DNA from: Bacteroidota bacterium | Lineage (GTDB): Bacteria > Bacteroidota > Rhodothermia > Rhodothermales > JANQRZ01 | Reading direction: 5' to 3' | DNA length: 43,314 nucleotides | Assembly (NCBI GenBank): GCA_038746285.1 | Contig: JBCDKT010000033.1 | Span: 1-43,314 of the forward strand | Part shown: positions 23,932 through 32,183 of the stretch, piece after piece | Layout: each line of letters begins with the position of its first letter | Numbering within the stretch: position 1 is the stretch's first letter | Notes under the pieces: model-generated | The model's input: only the letters and a program-made list of their open reading frames with translations | Databases searched by the model: none | Told to the model about the DNA's origin: nothing | Translations under genes and position numbers: made by a program

Positions 23932-26334
23932 ATGTCCGACCCCTCTTCTTTTTCCGGAGCCGCCGTGACTGAGGTTTCGGCGGCTCCAAGCAGACTCCTG
24001 TTCCGCTGCGGAGACACGGCAACGCGCCTGACCCTGCTCGCCGACGGCCTACTCCGCGTTGACCTCTCCCCGACGGGTGCCTTCGGTGACGGGTTCTCGT
24101 ATGCGCTCGACCCCAACGCCGACTGGCCCGGTCCGAACGTGCTGGCGATGAGCGAGGAGGCTGCCACGCTTCGCACGGGGGCGATGGAAGTCCGCGTGGA
24201 CCGGGCGACGGGCTGCGTCAGTGTGCTCACTCTGGACGGGCAGGCGGTGCTGGAGGACGCGGCAGCCCCGTCGTGGAGCCGCGACGGCATCAGGCTCAGC
24301 AAGCGGCTCCGGGAGCACGAGCGCCTCCTCGGGCTCGGCGACAAGACGGCAGGCATCGACCGGCGCGGCGGGCGCTACGAGCACTGGAACACCGACGCCT
24401 TCGCTTTCCAGCGCGGCACCGACCCGGTCTACAAAAGCATCCCTTTCGTCCTCGGCATTGCGACCGAGGAGACGCCCAGCGGCGACGACCGCGCCCTCGC
24501 CTATGGCCTGTTCGTGGACACGCCTCGCCGGTCCTTCTTCGACCTCGGCGCGCACGACCCAGCGTGCCTGCGCGTCGAAGCCGAGACCGACCGCCTGACC
24601 TACTACGTCTTCCACGCGGCGACGCCGGTCGAGATCGTGCAGCAGTTCACGCGGCTGACCGGCCGCCCGCCGATGTGGCCGAAGTGGGCACTCGGCTACC
24701 ACCAGTGCCGCTACTCGTACAAGACCGAATCCGAGATCCGTGCCGTCGCCCGGGGCTTCCGCGAGCGGGGCATTCCGTGCGACTCGCTGTACTTCGACAT
24801 CCACTACATGGACGGCTACCGCGTCTTCACCTGGGACCGCGACGCCTTCCCCGACCCGGCTGGCCTGATCGGCAGCCTCCACGACGAGGACTTCCACACC
24901 ATCGTGATGGTCGACCCGGGCATCAAGGCCGACGACCCGGACTACGCTGTCGCGCAAGACGGTATCGAGCGCGACATGTTCTGCCGGATGCCGGACGGCT
25001 CGCTAGCCACCGGTCCCGTCTGGCCCGGCCCCTGCTACTTCCCAGACTACACCCGTCCCGAGGCCCGCGCCTGGTGGGGCACGCTCCACCGCGACCTCGT
25101 CGAAATGGGCGTGGACGGGGTATGGAACGACATGAACGAGCCGGCCGTGTTCGACCCCGACAAGGAGGGCGAGGGCGATGTAGAGGAAGACGCCCTCACA
25201 CTCCCCGACGAGATGCGGCACAGCTACGAGGGGCGCGGAGCCGACCACGCGACGATGCACAACGTCTACGGAATGCAGATGGTGCGGTCGACCTACGAGG
25301 GGCTCGCCCGCCTCCGCCCAGAGCGCCGCCCGTTCGTCATCACCCGCGCCGCCTATCCCGGCACGCAGCGCTATGCCACCGGCTGGACCGGCGACAACTC
25401 CTCGACGTGGGACCACCTGCTGCTCGCGCTTCAGCAGTGCCTCAGCCTCAACGCCTCCGGCTTCGCCTTCGCCGGAGCCGACGTGGGCGGCTTCGTCGGT
25501 GCTCCGTCGGGTGAACTCCTAGCGCGGTGGACCCAACTCGGCGCGCTCACGCCGCTCTTCCGCAACCATTCCGGCCTCGACACGCCGCCGCAGGAGCCGT
25601 GGGCGCTAGGCCCCGAGACCGAGCGCGTCTGCCGCGAAGCCATAGAGCTCCGGTACCGGCTGCTCCCGTACCTCTACACCGTGCTCCACCAGGCTGCGTC
25701 GGACGCGCTCCCGATCCTGCGTCCGCTCGCGCTGATGCACCCCGGCGACGTGGCCATCCGTCTGGAGAACCCCGCCGGGTTTTACGTCGGCGACCGGCTG
25801 CTGGCGTACCCGGTCCTGAACCAGGGGCAGGCGCATACCGACGTCTACCTCCCCGTCACGCCCGGCGGCTGGTTCGACTTCTGGACGGGAGCACGCCACG
25901 AAGGAGGCCAGACGCTCCGCGTCGAAACGCCTCTCGACGTGCTCCCGCTCTGGGTATGCGCCGGGAGCGTACTCCCGCTCGGTCCCGTCCGGCAGCACAC
26001 AGGCGGGACGTTCGACACGCTCACGCTCCGGGTGTACCCCACCCGCGGCGCCTTCTCTGACGTGCTCTACGACGACGCCGGCGACGGGTGGGACTTCGAG
26101 CGCGGAGGGTTCTACCGCTGCACCTTCCACGGGACATGCGACGACGAGGGGGTCCGCATCACGTCCGGGACGGAGGGCACCTTCCCTGCTCCGTGGACCC
26201 GGTGGGCCGTCGAGGTCTTCGGCGTTACACCGGTCGAGGTCCTCGCCGACGGAGAGCCGGTCGAGTTCGAGCACGACGAGGTCTGCACGCGCTTCACCGT
26301 GCGACCGTCGCAGTCGTTCACCGTGCGGACCTAG
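23932..26334 (+). CDS. GH31 alpha-glucosidase, cytoplasmic
   Basis: An 800-residue protein without a signal peptide. GH31 landmarks are WPKWALGYHQCRYSYKTE, the nucleophile motif WNDMNEP (Asp400), and acid/base Asp488 in GWTGDNSSTW. An N-terminal beta-sandwich and C-terminal beta domains (about 675-800) flank the barrel. It hydrolyses the non-reducing-end alpha-glucose of maltodextrins imported by the upstream ABC transporter; alpha-1,4 specificity is inferred. Start at ATG 23932, since the longer frame from 23698 overlaps malK. Its TAG stop overlaps the TAG stop of the convergent DUF5996 gene within a CTAG. Confidence 0.92.
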   Translation: MSDPSSFSGAAVTEVSAAPSRLLFRCGDTATRLTLLADGLLRVDLSPTGAFGDGFSYALDPNADWPGPNVLAMSEEAATLRTGAMEVRVDRATGCVSVLTLDGQAVLEDAAAPSWSRDGIRLSKRLREHERLLGLGDKTAGIDRRGGRYEHWNTDAFAFQRGTDPVYKSIPFVLGIATEETPSGDDRALAYGLFVDTPRRSFFDLGAHDPACLRVEAETDRLTYYVFHAATPVEIVQQFTRLTGRPPMWPKWALGYHQCRYSYKTESEIRAVARGFRERGIPCDSLYFDIHYMDGYRVFTWDRDAFPDPAGLIGSLHDEDFHTIVMVDPGIKADDPDYAVAQDGIERDMFCRMPDGSLATGPVWPGPCYFPDYTRPEARAWWGTLHRDLVEMGVDGVWNDMNEPAVFDPDKEGEGDVEEDALTLPDEMRHSYEGRGADHATMHNVYGMQMVRSTYEGLARLRPERRPFVITRAAYPGTQRYATGWTGDNSSTWDHLLLALQQCLSLNASGFAFAGADVGGFVGAPSGELLARWTQLGALTPLFRNHSGLDTPPQEPWALGPETERVCREAIELRYRLLPYLYTVLHQAASDALPILRPLALMHPGDVAIRLENPAGFYVGDRLLAYPVLNQGQAHTDVYLPVTPGGWFDFWTGARHEGGQTLRVETPLDVLPLWVCAGSVLPLGPVRQHTGGTFDTLTLRVYPTRGAFSDVLYDDAGDGWDFERGGFYRCTFHGTCDDEGVRITSGTEGTFPAPWTRWAVEVFGVTPVEVLADGEPVEFEHDEVCTRFTVRPSQSFTVRT

Positions 26335-27239
26335 GCTCGCTCCAGCGCTTTGCGGTCCCAGTCGGCGAGGTCGGCGGAGGCTTCGTAGGTGCTCTGGAGA
26401 AAGGCCATCAGGGCCGCGTCCGGGTCGGAGGCTGATCGCACGGCCTCGTACGGCAAGACGAACTCGCCGAGGTCCTTGTGGAAGTAGGCCGCGTCCGGCT
26501 CAGCCTTGCGGTCCGCGAAGCCCTCGGGAGTCGGGTAGGCATACGCGTAGAACGCGGCCTCGCCGAGCCCCGTGCCGGGCCAGAACCCGGCGCTCGACAC
26601 TTCGTGCGAGTAGGCCTCTTCCATTACCCAGTCGGCGACGTTCGGGTAGCCGCCCGGGTGCGGCGGCGCCGTCCGGCCAGAGAACCGCGTCACGGCGAGG
26701 TCGAACGCGCCCCAGAAGAAGTGCGAAGGGCTGCTCTTGCCGAGGAATCGGGCGCGGAACGCCGTGAACACGCGGTCCGCCTGCACGAGAGCACGGTGAA
26801 ACGCCTGCACCGTCTCGGCGTTGTAGCTCGCGTGCGTCGTGTCGTCGGGGAACGGAATCACCTCTTCCAACTCGACCGGTACCGGCCAGACGGTCACGTC
26901 GACCCCGACCTCGCGGAGCGCTCCCATCGCCTTCTCGTAGAATGCTGCGACCGGCATCGGCTCTAGTCCAAACGACGCCTGCTCGCCGTTTGAGGTCTCA
27001 ACAAGAAGGTCGTGGTTGAGGAGGTCGAAGTCGACCTGCACGGTGCCCGCTGTGTAGGGCATCGGCGACGTAGTGAGGCCGCGCGGGGTGACGTAGAGCG
27101 CCGTGCCCCACCAGTGGTTGATGCGCGGGCCGAGCGCGAGGCGCACCTTGCCGACGACCTGCGTCCACAGGTGGACCGTAGCACAGGTGTCCTGCCAGTG
27201 TTCCAGCGGTGGCAGCGTGGGCCAGACGGAGTCAGACAT
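26331..27239 (-). CDS. DUF5996 family protein
   Basis: A 302-residue soluble protein starting MSDSVWPTLPPLEHWQDTCAT. The segments LWTQVVGKVRLALGPRINHWWGTALYVTPRGL and SHFFWGAFDLAVTRFSGR are characteristic of DUF5996. No catalytic assignment exists for the family. It is the last gene of a minus-strand operon, 11 bases after the MhqO-like dioxygenase gene. Start at the ATG ending at 27239; an upstream extension would overlap that dioxygenase gene. Confidence 0.85.
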   Translation of the reverse strand: MSDSVWPTLPPLEHWQDTCATVHLWTQVVGKVRLALGPRINHWWGTALYVTPRGLTTSPMPYTAGTVQVDFDLLNHDLLVETSNGEQASFGLEPMPVAAFYEKAMGALREVGVDVTVWPVPVELEEVIPFPDDTTHASYNAETVQAFHRALVQADRVFTAFRARFLGKSSPSHFFWGAFDLAVTRFSGRTAPPHPGGYPNVADWVMEEAYSHEVSSAGFWPGTGLGEAAFYAYAYPTPEGFADRKAEPDAAYFHKDLGEFVLPYEAVRSASDPDAALMAFLQSTYEASADLADWDRKALERA

Positions 27240-27250
27240 GAGGAGGCCGG

Positions 27251-28189
27251 TTAGTGGGTGAGAGGTGGAAGTCCGGCCTCGATCTGCGCCCGCTGCTCCT
27301 CCATCCATGGGGGCAGGATCAGCACCTCGCCGAGGTGCGCGGCGTCCTCGTCGCGGGCGAAGCCGGGGCCGTCGGTGGCAAGCTCGAAGAGGACACCGCC
27401 CGGCTCGTGGAAGTAGACCGACTTGAACCAGAACCGGTCGATGAGCGGCGTCGGTCGCAGGCCGGCGCTCTCGACGGCGTGACGGACGGCGCGCTCTTCG
27501 TCTTCGTCGTGGACCCGCCACGCGACGTGGTGGACCCCGCCGGCTCCCCGCCCGCCGCGCGGACCGTCTGGGAGCACGCGCACGTCAACAAGTGCTCCCG
27601 ACGTGCTCCCACTTACACCGTACCGGTGCCACTCGCCTTCTTCCGCTACCTTTTCGAAGCCCATCACCTCGGTAAGCAGGGCCTCGGTTGGGCCAAGACT
27701 CGACTCCCAGAGGCAGGCCGTATGCACGCCGCGAACCTGGTGCTCCGCAGGTACCGGACTGCCATTCCATGGCGCAAAACGCCTCTTCCCGTTTACTTCC
27801 ACCAGCGCCAGCTTCAGTCCGTGCGGATCCTCGAACGGCACGTAGTGCTCCTCAAAGCGCACCTCGTCGTCTCTGGTCTCCACTCCGTGCTCCGCCAGGC
27901 GGTCCCGCCAGAACGTCATGCTCCCGACCGGGACAGCGAGCGGGACCTCGACGACTTGGCCCACGCCGGGGCGGGCACGCGGCAGCCCAGCCCAGGGGAA
28001 GAACGTGAGGTCGGTGCCGGGCGTGCCCTCGGCGTCGGCGTAGAACAGGTGGTAGGTGTCGGGCGCGTCCTGGTTGATCGACTTCTTGACGAGCCGCATC
28101 CCCATCACCTTCGTGTAGAAGTCGAGGTTCTCCTGAGCGTCCCCCGAGATGACCGTGACGTGGTGGATGCCGTGGACAGTGGGTTTCAT
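27251..28189 (-). CDS. Ring-cleaving dioxygenase, VOC family (MhqO-like)
   Basis: A 312-residue glyoxalase/VOC-fold protein with two halves, opening MKPTVHGIHHVTVISGDAQENLDFYTKV and a second unit starting VRGVHTACLWESS. The metal-binding His/Glu pattern is visible (GIHHVT, GVHHVAW, VLFELATD). Family members such as MhqO cleave or detoxify hydroquinones and catechols. It starts four bases after the stop of an MhqD-like esterase gene, so the two are translationally coupled, as in the Bacillus mhqNOD operon. The quinone substrate is inferred from this pairing. Confidence 0.88.
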   Translation of the reverse strand: MKPTVHGIHHVTVISGDAQENLDFYTKVMGMRLVKKSINQDAPDTYHLFYADAEGTPGTDLTFFPWAGLPRARPGVGQVVEVPLAVPVGSMTFWRDRLAEHGVETRDDEVRFEEHYVPFEDPHGLKLALVEVNGKRRFAPWNGSPVPAEHQVRGVHTACLWESSLGPTEALLTEVMGFEKVAEEGEWHRYGVSGSTSGALVDVRVLPDGPRGGRGAGGVHHVAWRVHDEDEERAVRHAVESAGLRPTPLIDRFWFKSVYFHEPGGVLFELATDGPGFARDEDAAHLGEVLILPPWMEEQRAQIEAGLPPLTH

Positions 28190-28193
28190 AGCT

Positions 28194-28880
28194 TCAGTGA
28201 ACAGTAGGGTGGAGGCGATTCAGCAGGCGACGGACGTACTCGATCTTGTCATCGTTGACCGTGTGCCCCATGCCAGGATAGACCTGGAGCGTCACCTCAG
28301 CCCCGAGGCGTCCGAGTGCATCGGCCGAGTCCTCGACGCGGACGAGCGGGATATGAGGGTCCACGTCGGAGCACCCGAGGAAGACAGGCGTGCCGGCGAG
28401 GTCGCCCTCGTAGTCGAGGCGCTTGTCCGCGGGCGGGTCCGCCCCGCGAAGCTGCTCCCGGCCGATCAGCCCGCCGCTGAGCACGGCGACCCCGCCGTAC
28501 CGTCGGGTGTTGCGGGCGACGTACTCGCTGGCGAGGCACGCGCCCTGCGAGAACCCGGCCAGCACAACGTGCTCCGGCGGCACGCCTCCGGCCTCCAGTT
28601 CGTCCAGCATCCGCCCGACGACCTGCAGCGCCGACGAGAGCTTCGGCTCGTTCTGACTGAGCGGGGCGAGGAATGAGTATGGGTACCACGAGCTTCCTGC
28701 TGCCTGCGGAGCAAGGTAGGCTAGGTCGCCGCGCCCGAACTCCGAGGCGAGCATGAGGATGTTCTGCGCCGAGGCACCGCGTCCATGCAGGAGGACCACC
28801 GCGGCGTGCGCGTCGCCGAGCGGGGTGCCGGATGCGAGGACGGGCTGGTCGGCGTGGGGGTCGGACGGGGGCATGAGCAT
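28194..28880 (-). CDS. Alpha/beta hydrolase, phospholipase/carboxylesterase family (MhqD-like)
   Basis: A 228-residue protein. It has an oxyanion loop (VVLLHGRGASAQN), nucleophile elbow GFSQG (Ser111), acid region SDVDPHIP (Asp174 likely) and catalytic His206 in GMGHTV. It matches the short cytoplasmic carboxylesterase/phospholipase family that includes MhqD. It lies in the middle of a four-gene operon with an MFS pump upstream and an MhqO-like dioxygenase downstream. Either Met codon (ending 28880 or 28874) could start translation. Confidence 0.88.
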   Translation of the reverse strand: MLMPPSDPHADQPVLASGTPLGDAHAAVVLLHGRGASAQNILMLASEFGRGDLAYLAPQAAGSSWYPYSFLAPLSQNEPKLSSALQVVGRMLDELEAGGVPPEHVVLAGFSQGACLASEYVARNTRRYGGVAVLSGGLIGREQLRGADPPADKRLDYEGDLAGTPVFLGCSDVDPHIPLVRVEDSADALGRLGAEVTLQVYPGMGHTVNDDKIEYVRRLLNRLHPTVH

Positions 28881-28907
28881 CCAGGGCGTGGGGCACTGTC
28901 GGAACGG

Positions 28908-30497
28908 CTAGGGCTGGGCCTCCGGTTCCGCGACCGGCCGTATCGTGAGGGCGGCGCAGAGCGCGCTGAGCAGCGCGAGCGCCGCCGAAATCCCTGCTAC
29001 CCAGCGGAAGCTCGCCACGAAGGCGGCACCGACGAGCGCCTGGAGCGCCGCGCGCTCGTCGCCCTGCAGGGCATCGGGGAGGTCAGCTCCGGTGAGGTCG
29101 CTGCGAAAGGGGGCGAGCAGGGCCTCGGTCTGGGCGGACACATCGGCGGCGGCAAGCTGCTCGTCAAGCGCCGCGTTGAACGTGCCGAGGGCGACGACGC
29201 CGAGGACAGCAACGGCCAGCAGTCCCGCGATGCGTGACGCCGCGTTGTTGACCCCGGAAGCCGTGCCGGCGTGGCTCTCGTCCACGCTGTCCATCACGAC
29301 CGTCGTCAGCGGCGCGACGGCAATCGCCATCCCGGTGCCGAGCACCAGCATCGGCGGGAAGAACGTCGTCCAGTACCACCCGCCGACGGACGGCACCACG
29401 AGCAGCGCCAGCCCGAGCGCGGTCACGAGCGGCCCGACGACGAGCGGCAGCCGCGCCCCAAACCGCTCCACGAGACCGCCCGCCGGGCGCGAGAAGAAGC
29501 CGACCACGAGCGAGAACGGGAGAAACGCCGCCCCGGCCGCGGTCGCCGAGTAGCCCTGCACCTGGATCAGGTTGAACGGTAGGAAGAAGAGCACCCCGGT
29601 GAGCGCGAAGTACAGTCCCAGCGTCACCGCGTTGGCTCCGCTGAACGTGGGCGAGCGGAAGAGGTCGAGCGGCACCATCGGGTCTGGGGCTCGCGCTTCG
29701 CGCAGGAGGAACAGTCCGAAGAGCCCAACCGCCCCTGCGACGGCAGCGAGGACGACGGAGTCACCCCATCCCCGCTCGGCTGAGGCGATCAGGCCGTAGG
29801 TGAGCGCGCCGAAGCTGGCGGCGGCCAGAGCTGCGCCCGCTGCGTCGAGCCGGCCCGTCGAAGCTCGGTCCCGGCTCTCGGGCACCTTCCACAGCGCGAT
29901 GCCAAGCGTGCCGAGCGCGACTGGGACGACCACGAAAAACACCCACCGCCACGAAAAGGCGTCGACGAGCCACCCGCCGAGCACCGGCCCGAGCGCCGTC
30001 GTCAGCGCTGAGAAGCCGGCCCACGTCCCAATCGCCTTGCCGCGCTCCGCCCCCTCGAAGGCGGCCGAGATGATGGCGAGCGAGTTCGGGACGAGGAGCG
30101 CCGCCCCGACCCCTTGCACGGCCCGCGCCGCGATCAGCCATCCGGTTGTCGGGGCGAGGCCGCACCCGACCGAGGCGAGGGTGAAGACGACCGTGCCGGC
30201 CACAAACAGCCGCCGCCGCCCGAACCGGTCGCCCGCGGAGCCCCCGACCAGGATCAACGCCCCGAGGAAGAGCAGGTAGGCGTTGAGCACCCACTGCACC
30301 TCGGCGACCGTCGCGCCGAGTCCGCGCTGCATCGCCGGCAACGCCACGTTGACGACGGAGCCAACGATGAAGGCGAGGCTAGAGCCGCCGATCGTCGCGG
30401 CGAGCACCCAGGGCTTGGCGTCCTCTTCGCACGCGTCGGCAGCCCCGCCGTGGGGGCCGGACTCGATGACGCCTTCGTCGCAGGGCGAGCGATGCAC
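28908..30497 (-). CDS. MFS drug efflux transporter, DHA2 (14-helix) family
   Basis: A 529-residue membrane protein starting at a GTG ending at 30497 with a hydrophilic 28-residue head, then about 14 helices. Family motifs include GGSAGDRFGRRRLF (motif A) and WRWVFFVVVPVALGTLGIAL (after helix 5/6). DHA2 pumps expel drugs or toxic organic compounds by proton antiport. As first gene of the operon with the MhqD/MhqO-like genes it probably exports quinone-like or other electrophilic compounds. A TetR-like palindrome lies in the promoter region. Confidence 0.88.
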   Translation of the reverse strand: MHRSPCDEGVIESGPHGGAADACEEDAKPWVLAATIGGSSLAFIVGSVVNVALPAMQRGLGATVAEVQWVLNAYLLFLGALILVGGSAGDRFGRRRLFVAGTVVFTLASVGCGLAPTTGWLIAARAVQGVGAALLVPNSLAIISAAFEGAERGKAIGTWAGFSALTTALGPVLGGWLVDAFSWRWVFFVVVPVALGTLGIALWKVPESRDRASTGRLDAAGAALAAASFGALTYGLIASAERGWGDSVVLAAVAGAVGLFGLFLLREARAPDPMVPLDLFRSPTFSGANAVTLGLYFALTGVLFFLPFNLIQVQGYSATAAGAAFLPFSLVVGFFSRPAGGLVERFGARLPLVVGPLVTALGLALLVVPSVGGWYWTTFFPPMLVLGTGMAIAVAPLTTVVMDSVDESHAGTASGVNNAASRIAGLLAVAVLGVVALGTFNAALDEQLAAADVSAQTEALLAPFRSDLTGADLPDALQGDERAALQALVGAAFVASFRWVAGISAALALLSALCAALTIRPVAEPEAQP

Positions 30498-30545
30498 GGC
30501 GGTGGAGCGGTAGGCGGGGAACGGTAGGCAGCGGCTGTCGGATAG

Positions 30546-30567
30546 AAGGTACTGGTCCCGCTACCTT
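30546..30567. promoter_or_regulatory. Candidate operator between the DHA2 pump and DUF971 genes
   Basis: AAGGTA (30546-30551) and TACCTT (30562-30567) form a 6-bp inverted repeat with a 10-bp spacer, in the 95-bp gap between the divergent genes. Size and placement suit a dimeric repressor (TetR/MarR type), but no regulator gene is present in this operon, so this is only a candidate. Confidence 0.3.
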
Positions 30568-30592
30568 TTCCAGCCTCCCGGCCCCCGCCCCC

Positions 30593-30946
30593 ATGCCGGT
30601 GCCCTTCCCGATGAACGAACCGCGTACCACCCCGACCCAGATCGCCGTCGACCACGGCCGGCAGGAGCTGACGATTGCGTGGACCGACGGGCACCGGTCG
30701 GTCTACTCGTACGAGGGGCTACGCCGGGCTTGCCCGTGCGTCGAGTGCCGGGGCGGACACGGCAAGATGGCAGACCCGGTGGACCCCATCGTGTGGGACC
30801 TGCCGAGCCTCCAGACCTACGAACTGAAGGAGGTCCGCCCAGCGGGCAACTACGCCGTCCAGTTCCTCTGGGGCGACGGGCACGTCCACGGCGTCTGGTC
30901 GTGGACCTACCTCCGCTCGCTCCGCCCGAGCGCGACCGAAGTCTAA
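30593..30946 (+). CDS. DUF971 domain protein (gamma-butyrobetaine hydroxylase N-terminal-like)
   Basis: A 117-residue protein. After ITQIAVD-like strands, it carries the cysteine/histidine cluster CPCVECRGGH (Cys47, Cys49, Cys52, His56) and the tail HVHGVWSWTYLRSL, which define stand-alone DUF971. The domain binds zinc in carnitine-biosynthesis enzymes; bacterial single-domain forms have been linked to iron-sulfur cluster handling. The second ATG (30611) is an equally plausible start. Confidence 0.85.
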   Translation: MPVPFPMNEPRTTPTQIAVDHGRQELTIAWTDGHRSVYSYEGLRRACPCVECRGGHGKMADPVDPIVWDLPSLQTYELKEVRPAGNYAVQFLWGDGHVHGVWSWTYLRSLRPSATEV

Positions 30947-31318
30947 CTCAGACGGGTTCGGCAGGCCGGGCTCTGCCTGGATATTGAGCCTGAAGCCCAG
31001 CGCGAGTAGGTGGCTTCGTCTCGCAAGGCGCGCGAATCCGCAGGATCAGGGAGCGCAGCGACCTCACCAGCCGTAGCCTCACTACGGCGATGCAGCTGGG
31101 CGGGGCGAGCGGAGGCCGATGCCGTGCGCAGGCCAGAGATGGACTTTCCAGACAGAGCCCAGTCCTCTGGCACGTTGAGACGGACAGGTCGCTCCACCTT
31201 GTCATCCCGGACCCCGATCCGGGATCTGAGGCGTGGCCCGTAGATGGGCTGCGCCGCTGCTGCGCGGTCTGAACCGAGTTCAGGATGACCTACCTGTCAA
31301 CGGGAGCTCGTCGCAGCA
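30947..31318. other. Repeat-rich intergenic stretch, no gene recognised
   Basis: About 370 bases lie between convergent genes. They hold a small hairpin (CCGTAG-CCTCA-CTACGG near 31072-31088) and a REP-like element (31201-31289). Short overlapping open frames on both strands have no recognisable protein features. No tRNA or known RNA was recognised. Confidence 0.6.
31201..31289. repeat. REP-like palindromic element (second copy)
   Basis: It starts GTCATCCCGG and ends GGATGAC. Its internal hairpin CCCGGA-CCCCGA-TCCGGG has the same six-base loop as the copy at 16935-17006, while the interior is otherwise different. It lies in the 3' region between two convergent genes, the usual home of such elements. 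Confidence 0.75.
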
Positions 31319-32146
31319 CTAGTTGGGCGGGCCGGCGTTGACCTGGACGTCGGTCACCTGCATCTCGAACTGCATGCTCTCGCCGGCGAGCATCTCCTCG
31401 GCCTGCTTCATCTGGTCGCCCAGCATGCGCTCCATCATCTGGCGCTGCGCCTCGGGCATGGACTCCATCTGGCGCTTCGCCTCTTCGAGTTCGCGGAGCA
31501 CCTCCTCGCGCTCACCGGCGTCCATCGCCCCGCTCGCACCCTGGATCTCCATCACCGTGCGGAACGGGACCGTCAGGCCGTCCACCGTCCGGTAGTCGAG
31601 CAGCCGCGTCTCCATCGCGATGGGCGAGGTGCGACCGTCCTGCTTCATCGTACCCGCCATCGTCATCTTGACGACCCGGCGGTCCCGCTTGCCGACGAAG
31701 AACGTGACCGTCTCCATCTCGAACTCGGCGTTGGGCATCATGCCCATGTCGCTCATCGCCTCGCCGAAGTCGTCCACCGCGATGACATGCGCAGCTGTGC
31801 CGTCCACGTCCTCGGACCCGACGTAGCGCGCCGACTCGCGGATACGGTCGAGCATCTGGAGCGGAGCCATGTTCTCCGTCTCGGCGGGCTGGCTCATTGT
31901 CTGCCCACCCGGCAGCGTGATGTAGGTCGTGTAGGTGTAGTCGAGCGGGCCGCCGCCCTCAGCGCGTTCGGCGTAGGTCATGGTCTCGGTGCCCATCACC
32001 GTCTGGGTGAGCGTGTAGTTTTCGGCACCGGCCAGGTCGGCCCGGTACTGGTCGAGCACGTCGTCGAGCACCTGCTGGGCGGACTGGGCCTGCCCGGCGA
32101 GCGGAAGGAGGAGGGCGAGGAGCACGAGGGTCGGGAAGCGGAGCAT
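31319..32146 (-). CDS. LolA-like outer-membrane lipoprotein-sorting family protein
   Basis: A 275-residue secreted protein with a signal peptide (MLRFPTLVLLALLLPLAGQAQ). The body opens QQVLDDVLDQYRADLAGAENYTLTQ and continues with antiparallel strands such as TVTFFVGKRDRRVVKMTMAG, matching the LolA/LolB-like open-barrel fold found in many uncharacterised Bacteroidota proteins. The C-terminal third is unusually rich in Met, Glu and Gln (EAKRQMESMPEAQRQMMERM), predicting an amphipathic helix. It is 37 bases upstream of the OmpA-family gene stop, on the same strand. Start at the ATG ending 32146, just before the signal peptide. Confidence 0.72.
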   Translation of the reverse strand: MLRFPTLVLLALLLPLAGQAQSAQQVLDDVLDQYRADLAGAENYTLTQTVMGTETMTYAERAEGGGPLDYTYTTYITLPGGQTMSQPAETENMAPLQMLDRIRESARYVGSEDVDGTAAHVIAVDDFGEAMSDMGMMPNAEFEMETVTFFVGKRDRRVVKMTMAGTMKQDGRTSPIAMETRLLDYRTVDGLTVPFRTVMEIQGASGAMDAGEREEVLRELEEAKRQMESMPEAQRQMMERMLGDQMKQAEEMLAGESMQFEMQVTDVQVNAGPPN

Positions 32147-32183
32147 GGCGTTGCGTAGGAGGGAATAAGGAAGGCGAGAGCGG

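Noticed and set aside
23920-23933. CGAACGCGTTTCG as a second LacI-family operator before the GH31 gene
   Set aside because: The palindrome is imperfect and its centre is shifted relative to the AAGCGCTT type; it also overlaps the start codon.
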